From Saprospiraceae bacterium (GTDB lineage: Bacteria > Bacteroidota > Bacteroidia > Chitinophagales > Saprospiraceae), in NCBI GenBank assembly GCA_019187225.1, contig JABAQQ010000029.1, positions 1-64,000 on the forward strand: a DNA stretch of 64,000 bases, in the 5' to 3' direction. The translations under genes were made by a program, and so were the position numbers. Below are positions 42,694 to 50,181 of this stretch, piece after piece; position 1 is the first letter of the stretch, and every line of letters starts with the position of its first letter. The notes beneath the pieces are model-generated. The model ran no database searches, was not told the origin of the DNA, and saw only the letters and a list, made by a program, of their open reading frames with translations.

Positions 42694-43266
42694 ATGCACA
42701 CCGATACCCGTTATATTCATGCGCTACTGCACAATGACCGTCAGCTCATTGAAGAGATTTACACCCGCTACTCCGCCCGTATCGCACGTTTCGTACAGGC
42801 CAACAACGGTTCGGCGGACGACGCCCGCGATGTGTTTCAGGAAGCCCTCATCTCCATTTCGAGGCAGGCACTCCGGCCGGGTTTCGTACTAACCTGCCCT
42901 TTCGAAGCGTATCTCTATTGTGTATGCCGGGGCAAATGGCTCAACGAACTCAAACGCCGCCAGAGAGAAATCGTAACAATCAGCGAAACCGGCGGATATG
43001 CCGGAACAGAAATAGCCGACGCACTCGCCGATGCCACCATGCTGGAGGAAGAGCGCGACCGTCTGTTCCGCCTTTTTTTTGAAAAATTATCTGCCGGCTG
43101 CCGCCAGTTGCTCCGCCTGGCATGGTCGGGCATTTCGATGGAAGAGGTAAGCGCGCAATTGGGTATGAGTTACGGATACGCCCGCAAAAAGAAACATGAG
43201 TGTGTGAACCAATTGATGACACAAATCCGCAATTCGCCTCAATTTACGCTCATCAAAAACCCATAA
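42694..43266 (+). CDS. ECF-type sigma-70 factor
   Basis: A 190-residue sigma factor starting MHTDTRYIHALLHNDRQLIEEIY. Region 2 includes YTRYSARIARFVQANNGSADDARDVFQEALISI. Region 4 is the helix-turn-helix CRQLLRLAWSGISMEEVSAQLGMSYGYARKKKHECVNQL (about 145-180). The open frame is longer upstream, but the ATG at 42694 fits the family. The next gene, 9 bp downstream, encodes a membrane protein with a zinc-less anti-sigma-like N-terminus and TPR, the usual partner in this phylum. Targets are unknown; the divergent T9SS operon and the CHAT locus are possible ones. Confidence 0.9.
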   Translation: MHTDTRYIHALLHNDRQLIEEIYTRYSARIARFVQANNGSADDARDVFQEALISISRQALRPGFVLTCPFEAYLYCVCRGKWLNELKRRQREIVTISETGGYAGTEIADALADATMLEEERDRLFRLFFEKLSAGCRQLLRLAWSGISMEEVSAQLGMSYGYARKKKHECVNQLMTQIRNSPQFTLIKNP

Positions 43267-43275
43267 CCGATCCGC

Positions 43276-44010
43276 ATGGAAGAACTATACGCCCGCATCG
43301 AGGATTATCTGGACGGCGCCCTGACTGCCGCCGAGCGCGTGGCTTTCGAAGCAGAATTGCAGGCCGACCCGGCATTAGCAGAGGCGCTGCAGCAGGTACG
43401 CGAAACCCGGGAACGGCTCGCCATGCAATGGACTCAGGAAAGCAAAGAGGCCGGATTGCGAAAGACGCTCAAAGAATTGGGTAAACAACATTTCAGCGGC
43501 GGCGGCTCAGCGAACGAGGTGGCGCGCCGCATCCCATTGGTGCGGTGGTGGATGGCAGCGGCAGTATTGACAGCGATCGCTATCTGGATTTTTTGGCCGG
43601 CAGGAGAAAACGCCTTGTACGACCGCTACCGCCAATTCCCTGAAGCGGCATTCACGGAGAAAAGTGGCGGCGCACCAACCCTCAGTGAAGCCGGGCAATT
43701 GTTCAATGACGAGAACTACGCTGCCGCATTGACCATTTTAACCGCCCACCTCGAACAACAGCCCGCCGATCTTGAAGCGCGGTTTTTCGCGGGACTTTGC
43801 CAATTGGAAACCGGCCGGTTGACCGCCGCAGAATCTGCTTTCCGCCAAATCCTTTCCAACGAAAATGCATGGTCGCAGGAAGCGCGCTGGTACCTGGCAC
43901 TTACCTTTCTGAAAGGCAAAAAGACACCGGAATGTAAAGAGACTCTGAACCGAATACAGCCCGGCGAAGCATACTACGAGGAGGCACAGCAATTGTTGAA
44001 AAAACTGTGA
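43276..44010 (+). CDS. Membrane-anchored TPR protein, probable anti-sigma partner
   Basis: A 244-residue protein. The N-terminus (MEELYARIEDYLDGALTAAERVAFEAELQADPALAEAL split over 1-38) has the short-helix pattern of anti-sigma cytoplasmic domains, without a zinc-binding HxxxCxxC. One membrane helix (about 93-112, WWMAAAVLTAIAIWIFWPAG) leads to a periplasmic part with TPR-like helices (LSEAGQLFNDENYAAALTILTAHLEQQPADLEARFFAGLCQLETG). It is translationally close to the sigma gene, so it probably controls it. The stop codon is followed at once by a GGACGTT array. Confidence 0.8.
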   Translation: MEELYARIEDYLDGALTAAERVAFEAELQADPALAEALQQVRETRERLAMQWTQESKEAGLRKTLKELGKQHFSGGGSANEVARRIPLVRWWMAAAVLTAIAIWIFWPAGENALYDRYRQFPEAAFTEKSGGAPTLSEAGQLFNDENYAAALTILTAHLEQQPADLEARFFAGLCQLETGRLTAAESAFRQILSNENAWSQEARWYLALTFLKGKKTPECKETLNRIQPGEAYYEEAQQLLKKL

Positions 44011-44067
44011 GTGGACGATGGGCTGTTGGACGTTGGACAGTTGGACGTTGGACTGTTGGACTGTTCG
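44011..44067. repeat. GGACGTT/GGACTGTT array immediately after the TPR gene
   Basis: Starting at the base after the TGA: GTGGACG, then units of TGTTGGACG, TTGGACAG, TTGGACG, TTGGACTG, TTGGACTG. The inverted counterpart is at 44398-44426, after the converging rdgB gene. The unit resembles the one after ftsZ (1501-1605). Confidence 0.85.
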
Positions 44068-44140
44068 ATGCTGATCTTCTGACAACCAGTGGGAGCGTTC
44101 AAAATAGTATGCTATTCCGCATTACCCCAACACTGCATGA

Positions 44141-44336
44141 CCGACCGCGAAGCGGTCAAATTTGATTAGCCCATGTGTAACGCGGGGCTGATGGACAGAA
44201 GAAGTTTTGCAACTGCGGAGCAGTTGAATCGCATTCCAAGCAATTGATATTCAACCGCTTCGCGGTTGGCATTACGGGGTGAGGCTCCCCCCGTGTTGCA
44301 CACGGGGTTAATCAAATTTGATCGCTTCGCGGTCGG
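44141..44336. mobile_element. 196-bp MITE-like element with ~47-bp terminal inverted repeats
   Basis: The left arm (44141-44187, starting CCGACCGCGAAGCGGTCAAA) and the reverse complement of the right arm (44289-44336, CCGACCGCGAAGCGATCAAA) match over nearly their whole length, through TTTGATTA to CACGGGG. Inside are smaller palindromes AACTGCGGAGCAGTT and AACCGCTTCGCGGTT. It has no coding capacity and sits between the two halves of the GGACGTT array in the gap between converging genes. Confidence 0.75.
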
Positions 44337-44397
44337 ATTTACGGCAGTTAAAAAACAAAATGACACGCTTTTTTAAACACTCCCCAACCAGTCGTTG

Positions 44398-44426
44398 AGT
44401 CTAATGTCCAACAGTCCAACGTCCAC
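44398..44426. repeat. Inverted half of the GGACGTT array, immediately after rdgB
   Basis: Read on the minus strand this begins right after the rdgB TGA with GTGGACGTTGGACTGTTGG, the same opening (TGA-GTGGACG) that follows the TPR gene on the other strand. So both converging genes end in the same way. Confidence 0.8.
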
Positions 44427-45014
44427 TCACTCATCTGCCTTGCACGACAACACCCCCACCAGGCGTTCCGTCGCTTTCGCCCGGTGGCTGATCGCATTTT
44501 TAACACTTTCGCCCAGTTCGGCAAATGTCTGTTCGTGGCCTTCGGGAATAAACACAGGGTCGTAGCCCCAACCGCCGGCGCCGCGTTTCCCGGTCGCGAT
44601 ACGGCCTTCGCATACGCCTTCGAGCAAAGTTTCCTTTCCATTAAAAATCAAGGCGATAACCGTCCGGAAGCGGGCGCGTCGCGTCGTTTTACCTTCCAGT
44701 TTTTTTAAGAGCAGGGCGATGTTCGCATCGGGATCTTTATCTTCGCCCGCATAACGGGCCGTATTGACGCCGGGCGCTCCACCGAGGGCTTCCACTTCGA
44801 GGCCGGTGTCTTCGGAAAAGCAGTCGTAACCGTATTTCTCCTTCACATAACGGGCTTTGAGCAGGGCATTGCCTTCGAGCGTGGGTTCGGTTTCTTCGAT
44901 TTCCTCGAGGCAACCGATGTCGCGCAGGGTCTTTACCTGAAAATTGCCGCCGAGGATTTGTTCCACTTCGCGGGCTTTGTGGTGGTTGTTGGTAGCAAAA
45001 ACGAGTGTGTGCAT
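44427..45014 (-). CDS. rdgB: dITP/XTP pyrophosphatase (RdgB/HAM1 family)
   Basis: Cytoplasmic house-cleaning enzyme that hydrolyses non-canonical purine triphosphates (dITP, XTP) to the monophosphate, preventing their use in DNA. The 195-residue protein has the family motifs LVFATNNHHKAREVEQIL at the N-terminus, SEDTGLEVEALGGAPGVNTARYAG, and GGWGYDPVFIPEGHEQTFAEL with the catalytic acidic residues. Length is normal for the family. It stands alone on the minus strand. Confidence 0.95.
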   Translation of the reverse strand: MHTLVFATNNHHKAREVEQILGGNFQVKTLRDIGCLEEIEETEPTLEGNALLKARYVKEKYGYDCFSEDTGLEVEALGGAPGVNTARYAGEDKDPDANIALLLKKLEGKTTRRARFRTVIALIFNGKETLLEGVCEGRIATGKRGAGGWGYDPVFIPEGHEQTFAELGESVKNAISHRAKATERLVGVLSCKADE

Positions 45015-45213
45015 TTATTTTTTAACAAAAAAACAACGGATAAAAGAGTGTTATTACCTTTCCTGCCAGTTTTCCTGCCGCGTGCTGACCGGGGTTTATA
45101 ATTGCCCCGCAAACATCAAGACTACGTTCCATATTTTATCTGAAAAATTCCGTCTGGCCGATGATAGACGGATTGCGCTGTGCGTCTAACATGCCAGACC
45201 AAACGTCATCTTC

Positions 45214-46314
45214 ATGAAAACGTTGGAACAACCTATTCTCTCAACATCGCCGGAACCCGGCCATGCCCTTACCAATGTGCTTACCTTCGGGCGCTTCGTC
45301 GAATTGCTGAGAGAAGAGGAAGACTACTGGCCCGGAGAGCAACACAACACGAAACTGACGATCACCCGGCTGCGCAAGATATTTTACGACCAATGGGGGT
45401 GGAACAGCGAACTGATCAGAGGCGCAGCAAAAGTCGAGGGACGTTACTTAGTCACTATCGTGGACGACCCCGTCACCGAAGTCGTCAATGGCGCTACCGT
45501 TTGCCATAGCAAACCGCTGAGACGCTACGAAGACAACGAGTATCAGCCCAAACACCGCACCATCACCTACCGCCCCGACGACCGGGTGTTCGGCAATTCG
45601 CGGGTAGGGAAAACGCCGTTCATTTATCAGGACGACCACCAGGAAGTGCGCCTGCCGGAAGGTTTTTATTGCGACATCGCGCACATCCTGGCGGGTTTGG
45701 ACGCATTCAACCACCCGCAGATCGTCACGCCATTGCCCCCGTTTTTGACTTTTGCCGCCCGGCTTTTCCCACACGTGGATTCCAACATGGACATCGTCAC
45801 CTGGCTTGGCGATATTGCCAGTTCGTCGGGCGATTTTTTCTTCGATTACCTCAAACACAACAAAAAGCCGCTGACCACAGAACAGGAACAACAATACATC
45901 AACCAGGATGCTCCAGGCTCCGACATGCTGGGCGACATAGACCCTTATGTCATCAAGGCACACTATGATGTAGCTTCCGAAAAAGGCCGGCGCTTTACCG
46001 ACATCCTGCTCGATTACTACAGTCCCGACAATCCGCACCGCCGCCGCCGTACCTCCATTTATTGCGAGCAAATCGGGCTGAAAGGCTGGAATGGGGAAAG
46101 ATTTTCCAACGAAAAAGCGTGGCTCGCTTTTTACGAAAGACATCTGCGTTTCAACACCTGCTTCCAGGTGTTTAGTCTGACGAACGAAAAGTTGCGCAGC
46201 GTTTGGCTGCCCGCTGTCGTGTGGTTCGGGTGGTATAAAGACGTATTGAAATTTGAACTGCTGCTGGAAATCTTCCTCAAGGCGCTGAAAGAAAACATCA
46301 AAAGAGAATCATAA
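45214..46314 (+). CDS. Protein of unknown function, first gene of a histidine-kinase operon
   Basis: A 366-residue protein that I do not recognise. No signal peptide or membrane helix is evident. The centre has YCDIAHILAGLDAFNHPQIVTPLPPF followed by HVDSNMDIVTWLGDIASSSGDFFFDYL, with clustered D/H/N residues that could be a metal or catalytic site. The N-terminal part (LRKIFYDQWGWNSELIRGAA... YRPDDRVFGNSRVGKTP) is hydrophilic. It is 4 bp from the next gene, which is 3 bp from a histidine kinase, so the three are almost certainly co-transcribed. A hydrolase or amidase-type enzyme is possible but not supported. Confidence 0.6.
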   Translation: MKTLEQPILSTSPEPGHALTNVLTFGRFVELLREEEDYWPGEQHNTKLTITRLRKIFYDQWGWNSELIRGAAKVEGRYLVTIVDDPVTEVVNGATVCHSKPLRRYEDNEYQPKHRTITYRPDDRVFGNSRVGKTPFIYQDDHQEVRLPEGFYCDIAHILAGLDAFNHPQIVTPLPPFLTFAARLFPHVDSNMDIVTWLGDIASSSGDFFFDYLKHNKKPLTTEQEQQYINQDAPGSDMLGDIDPYVIKAHYDVASEKGRRFTDILLDYYSPDNPHRRRRTSIYCEQIGLKGWNGERFSNEKAWLAFYERHLRFNTCFQVFSLTNEKLRSVWLPAVVWFGWYKDVLKFELLLEIFLKALKENIKRES

Positions 46315-46318
46315 CGAA

Positions 46319-47503
46319 ATGAAAGAACTGACCAGGATCTGCTACCTGTTGGCCGCCTTTGCCGCCATCGCATTCCTGCCGTACATCGGCGCGTGGATTC
46401 GTTTCGACGGCGTTTTCCCAAATGACTATTTCAATTTCCCCACGTTGGTTGCCCCGGAAAAAGCCCCTTTCAACCCGCTGATTTTCGGGATGGTGGCTGT
46501 TTTTGTAGCGGCGGTAGCCGTGCTGTACATTTTCCCGCAGGTTTTCGGTTTTAAAAAAACAGTCGTTGCACGAAGGATCGTGCCGCTCAAAACAAGGTTG
46601 CCTGTCTGGTTTTGGGTGGGGCTCGCAGCCTGGGGCGCCACACTTTTCGTGCTCTGGGGTAAGTTTTCGGAACCGAAATGGCTCATCAACTGGGCTGACC
46701 TGCCTCTGTTCTGGGGTTTCGCGTTGATGCTCGACGGGTGGGTCTATGTGCGCACCGGCGGCAGGTCCATCATTGCGACGGCGCCCCGCGATATGATCGG
46801 CATGGGCATCGCATCCATTTTCGGATGGATGATCTTCGAATGGCTCAACTTTTTCGTGAACGACAACTGGGTTTATTCAAAAGGCAACCTCATTCCCGAT
46901 GACGAGTTTGTCGTGTACGCTTTTTTGGGCTCTTCCGGTTTGATGCCGCTCACCTTCCAGTGGTACAGCCTGCTGCACTCATTCGACAACCTGCGCAACC
47001 GCTACACCAGCGGCCCAAGGATCAGCCTGCCGCATTGGACATCCATAACCATTTTAGCGGCAGTGTGCATTGGATTATTCTTCATTTCCGAATTCCCGAA
47101 CGCGCTGTTCGGCGTACTGTGGGTGGCGCCGATGCTGGTGCTGGCAGTTACGATGCGTCTGATCGGTATCCGTACACCCTTCACCCTTGTCAAAGAAGGC
47201 AACTGGACGCCGCTGCTGCTGCTCGGGCTGACCTATCTGATCCAGGGTTTTTTACTCGAAGGCCAGAATTTTTTCAGCGGGTACTACGAAAACGGCCAGC
47301 TCGTCACCCACAACCCGGGTTACTGGCAGTACAGCATCCCGTATGTGGACAAGTTTCACATTTTTGAAATGCCGGCGCTGGGCTTCGCGGGTTATATTCC
47401 GTTCGGGGTTTATTTCGCCATCGGGTGGATCGCTTTTGCCTGGCTGCTCGATATTCCCGCCCGGTTCATCGAGGAAGAAGGGGTGGATCCGTTCAAAAAA
47501 TAA
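46319..47503 (+). CDS. Polytopic membrane protein of unknown function
   Basis: A 394-residue protein with about ten hydrophobic segments (for example ICYLLAAFAAIAFLPYIGAWI, LIFGMVAVFVAAVAVLYIFP, FWVGLAAWGATLFVLWG, SITILAAVCIGLFFISEF). Conserved-looking polar features in the membrane part are GWMIFEWLNFFVNDNWVYSKGN and GYWQYSIPYVDKFHIFEMPALGF, with several charged residues near helix ends. The family is not recognised. It sits between an unknown soluble protein and a 7TMR-DISM histidine kinase; it may be a transporter or the sensor input for the kinase, but this is inference. Confidence 0.65.
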   Translation: MKELTRICYLLAAFAAIAFLPYIGAWIRFDGVFPNDYFNFPTLVAPEKAPFNPLIFGMVAVFVAAVAVLYIFPQVFGFKKTVVARRIVPLKTRLPVWFWVGLAAWGATLFVLWGKFSEPKWLINWADLPLFWGFALMLDGWVYVRTGGRSIIATAPRDMIGMGIASIFGWMIFEWLNFFVNDNWVYSKGNLIPDDEFVVYAFLGSSGLMPLTFQWYSLLHSFDNLRNRYTSGPRISLPHWTSITILAAVCIGLFFISEFPNALFGVLWVAPMLVLAVTMRLIGIRTPFTLVKEGNWTPLLLLGLTYLIQGFLLEGQNFFSGYYENGQLVTHNPGYWQYSIPYVDKFHIFEMPALGFAGYIPFGVYFAIGWIAFAWLLDIPARFIEEEGVDPFKK

Positions 47504-47506
47504 AAC

Positions 47507-49627
47507 ATGAAAAACGCACTGACCCTTTGTATGCTTGTGGGGTGGCTTTCCGGCGCGGCGCAATCCGTCGTTTGGGACGGCACGGAGCGGTCGCTGACTT
47601 TTTCGCGGGGTGTCGAAGTGTTTGAAGACAAGGGAAAAAATCTGAGCGTCGGGCAGGTCGCCGATCCGGGTTTTGCCCGGAATTTTATCCGCAACGAGAA
47701 GAACGTGCTGGATTTCAAATTCACCGACGCGGTTTTTTGGGTCAAATTTTCTGTTGAGAACAAAACGAAAGAACCGCTTGTGCTGGAAGTTGCACAAGCT
47801 TTGATCCCAACGGCGGATTTGTATTTCAGGGACAGCACAGGACACTGGCAGGTACTGCGTTCGGGTTATAAAGTCCATCTTTACGACAAGCCCATCGCGC
47901 ACAGCCTGCATGCTTTTCCGCTTCCCCATCATGTAGAAGCATTATTTCTCCGCTACCAGTCAACCGAACAACCTGTTCCGCTGAAGATCTGGACAAAAGC
48001 GGCTTATGAAAACAAACGGGCCCATCAGGTCATTACCTATGGCGTGTACATGGGCATCATGTTGTTTGTCATAGTGCTCAATTTGTTCCTGCTCGTTTTG
48101 ATGCGGCGCTTCACCTACCTGCATTATTCTGTGCTGGTATTGATGTACGCGTTATTTTCGGCCATCTTCGACGGATACCTTTCCTATCTTTTCCCGGAAG
48201 CCGATCTGATGACGTGGTTCATCCTGAACCCCATTATCAATCAATTCATTGGCGTGTCATTTTGCCTGCTTTTTCTGGAAGTAAAAAAATATTCGCCGGG
48301 GTTGTACAAGTGGGGCCTTGTAGTACTGGCCTATACTTTGATTTACATATTTGCGCATTCGTTCCTTCCACTTCAGATCGTTATTCCGCTAAGCCAGTTC
48401 AATGCGTTGCTGGTGATGATCTTTGAAGTTACATGCGGTTTTGTGACGGGCCGGAAAGGCAACAGGATCGGTTATTTGTTTGCTGCGGGCTATCTCGTTT
48501 TCTTTATCCTGTGTGCGGTGGAAGTAGTTTACCTCCAGACGGGCAGCCCGGGTTATTTATTTGAAATGACCCATGTTTCCATTGGCATTTTCTTCGAGGC
48601 CCTTTTCCTCGCTTTTCTGTTGGTACAGCATTTTCAATGGGAACGCGCCGACATGCTTGCCGCGAACGAACAGGCACAAAGACAATTGCTGGACAAAACC
48701 CTCGAGAACGAGCGCATCGTCCGGGAACAAAACGTTGTGCTGGAAGAGACTGTCGCCCGCCGCACCGCCCAGATAGAGGAGCAAAAAGCGGCATTAGAAA
48801 AATCGCTGGCCGAACTCAAACTCGCCCAAAGCAAACTCGTGGAAAGCGAAAAAATGGCCTCGCTCGGCCAACTCACCGCGGGTGTCGCCCACGAGATCAA
48901 CAACCCCATCAACTTCGTCTCCGTCGGTGTGAAAAACCTGACACGCAATTTTGAGGAAGCCAAGGAAATCTTTGAAAGTTACCTGAATCCCGACACCAAC
49001 GCCGAAGAAGCAGCGCTTCAACTCGCGGATCAAAAACACCGGGAACAAATCCTCGAAATCTTCGACGAAGCAGAAACCCTTTTCAAAAGCATCCAGAACG
49101 GTGTGGACCGCACCATCAGCATCGTCAAAAGCCTGCGCAATTTCAGCCGCCTCGACGAGGGTGAATTCAAATTGGTGGATTTGCACGAGGGCCTGGACTC
49201 CACGCTGGAGATTTTACAAAGCCAGATCAGAAAAAAAGCGGAACTGGTCAAAAAGTACGGCCAACTTCCCCTCGTGAAGTGCGCTCCGGGAAAAATCAAC
49301 CAGGTATTTCTCAACATCATCAACAACGCCCTGCAGGCCATGGACGCGCCTGGCTTGCTGACGCTGGAAACCCAATACCTGAAGGAAAAGAACGAAGTGG
49401 CGGTCATTATTTCCGATACCGGCAAAGGCATGAACGAAGAAGTAAAACGCCGCCTCTTCGAGCCCTTCTTTACCACCAAACCCATCGGTGAAGGTACCGG
49501 CCTGGGGCTCAGCATCAGTTACGGCATCATCGAGGAACACAAAGGCCGCATCGAAGTGGAAAGTGCCGAAGGGAAAGGATCCACATTTGTTATTTACCTC
49601 CCTGTGCGTCCATCGGAAGAGGGGTGA
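47507..49627 (+). CDS. 7TMR-DISM sensor histidine kinase
   Basis: A 706-residue protein: signal sequence, an extracellular 7TMR-DISM extracellular-type domain (about 40-170, VFWVKFSVENKTKEPLVLEVAQALIPTADLY), seven membrane helices (about 180-385), a coiled coil (about 385-445, LLDKTLENERIVREQNVVLEETV), and a kinase core. His462 lies in MASLGQLTAGVAHEINNPINF, and the ATPase part has NIINNALQAMD, DTGKGMNEEV and GTGLGLSISYGIIEEHKG. DISM domains often bind carbohydrates or other small ligands. No receiver or response regulator gene is adjacent, so the partner is elsewhere. The two preceding unknown genes are in the same operon. Confidence 0.92.
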   Translation: MKNALTLCMLVGWLSGAAQSVVWDGTERSLTFSRGVEVFEDKGKNLSVGQVADPGFARNFIRNEKNVLDFKFTDAVFWVKFSVENKTKEPLVLEVAQALIPTADLYFRDSTGHWQVLRSGYKVHLYDKPIAHSLHAFPLPHHVEALFLRYQSTEQPVPLKIWTKAAYENKRAHQVITYGVYMGIMLFVIVLNLFLLVLMRRFTYLHYSVLVLMYALFSAIFDGYLSYLFPEADLMTWFILNPIINQFIGVSFCLLFLEVKKYSPGLYKWGLVVLAYTLIYIFAHSFLPLQIVIPLSQFNALLVMIFEVTCGFVTGRKGNRIGYLFAAGYLVFFILCAVEVVYLQTGSPGYLFEMTHVSIGIFFEALFLAFLLVQHFQWERADMLAANEQAQRQLLDKTLENERIVREQNVVLEETVARRTAQIEEQKAALEKSLAELKLAQSKLVESEKMASLGQLTAGVAHEINNPINFVSVGVKNLTRNFEEAKEIFESYLNPDTNAEEAALQLADQKHREQILEIFDEAETLFKSIQNGVDRTISIVKSLRNFSRLDEGEFKLVDLHEGLDSTLEILQSQIRKKAELVKKYGQLPLVKCAPGKINQVFLNIINNALQAMDAPGLLTLETQYLKEKNEVAVIISDTGKGMNEEVKRRLFEPFFTTKPIGEGTGLGLSISYGIIEEHKGRIEVESAEGKGSTFVIYLPVRPSEEG

Positions 49628-49642
49628 TAAAAAAGACGCTAA

Positions 49643-50041
49643 TCAGCGCATCTCCGTTAAAGCCCGCACCAGGAACGCAGCCAGAATGATACCGATCAAA
49701 ATAGCCAGGGCAATGAGCACACTCCGCCCGCTCGCAACGCCGTTGGGCGCGACGGTCTCGATGGCTGCCTGGTTGAGTATCTCCCGCGCCCGGGCCGAAT
49801 CCACCGGGCGCACATGCAGGCGGATAATTGTTTGTAAATGAGGTAATACCGTCTGCGACATGGTATTGGCAAGAAAACAATGGATGCCTTCCGCGCGCAG
49901 CCGCGCAGCCGCCACCTCGGCTTCCATCAGCGAAAAAAACTTGGCCACCACCTCCCCTTCTTCCGCGAAGCCGGGCCGGACATTCTCATCAAAATCAAAG
50001 TCGTCGAGTATATCAGTCGAGTGCATATCGCTGCCAAACAT
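49643..50041 (-). CDS. DUF2007 domain protein with C-terminal membrane helix
   Basis: A 132-residue protein. Residues about 25-85 (GEVVAKFFSLMEAEVAAARLRAEGIHCFLANTM... LHVRPVDSARAREILNQ) match DUF2007, a small ferredoxin-like fold of unknown role. A hydrophobic segment (about 104-124, VLIALAILIGIILAAFLVRAL) anchors the C-terminus. The gene ends 15 bp from the end of the converging kinase gene. The start is taken at MFGSDMHSTD; an inner ATG at residue 6 is possible. Confidence 0.7.
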   Translation of the reverse strand: MFGSDMHSTDILDDFDFDENVRPGFAEEGEVVAKFFSLMEAEVAAARLRAEGIHCFLANTMSQTVLPHLQTIIRLHVRPVDSARAREILNQAAIETVAPNGVASGRSVLIALAILIGIILAAFLVRALTEMR

Positions 50042-50181
50042 CGAACTTTTCTGCGAGTTCGCAAAATCTCCTTATTTATGCCGCTTAATCTGGATTCACA
50101 GAATTTAAGAACTGGCAGAATCGAAGGTATTTTACAAGATTCGCAGCATTCACGGCATTGACAAAATTGACAGGATTTACC

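Noticed and set aside
15062-44426. CRISPR array
   Set aside because: The tandem units are about 7 bp with no unique spacers and no cas genes are present.
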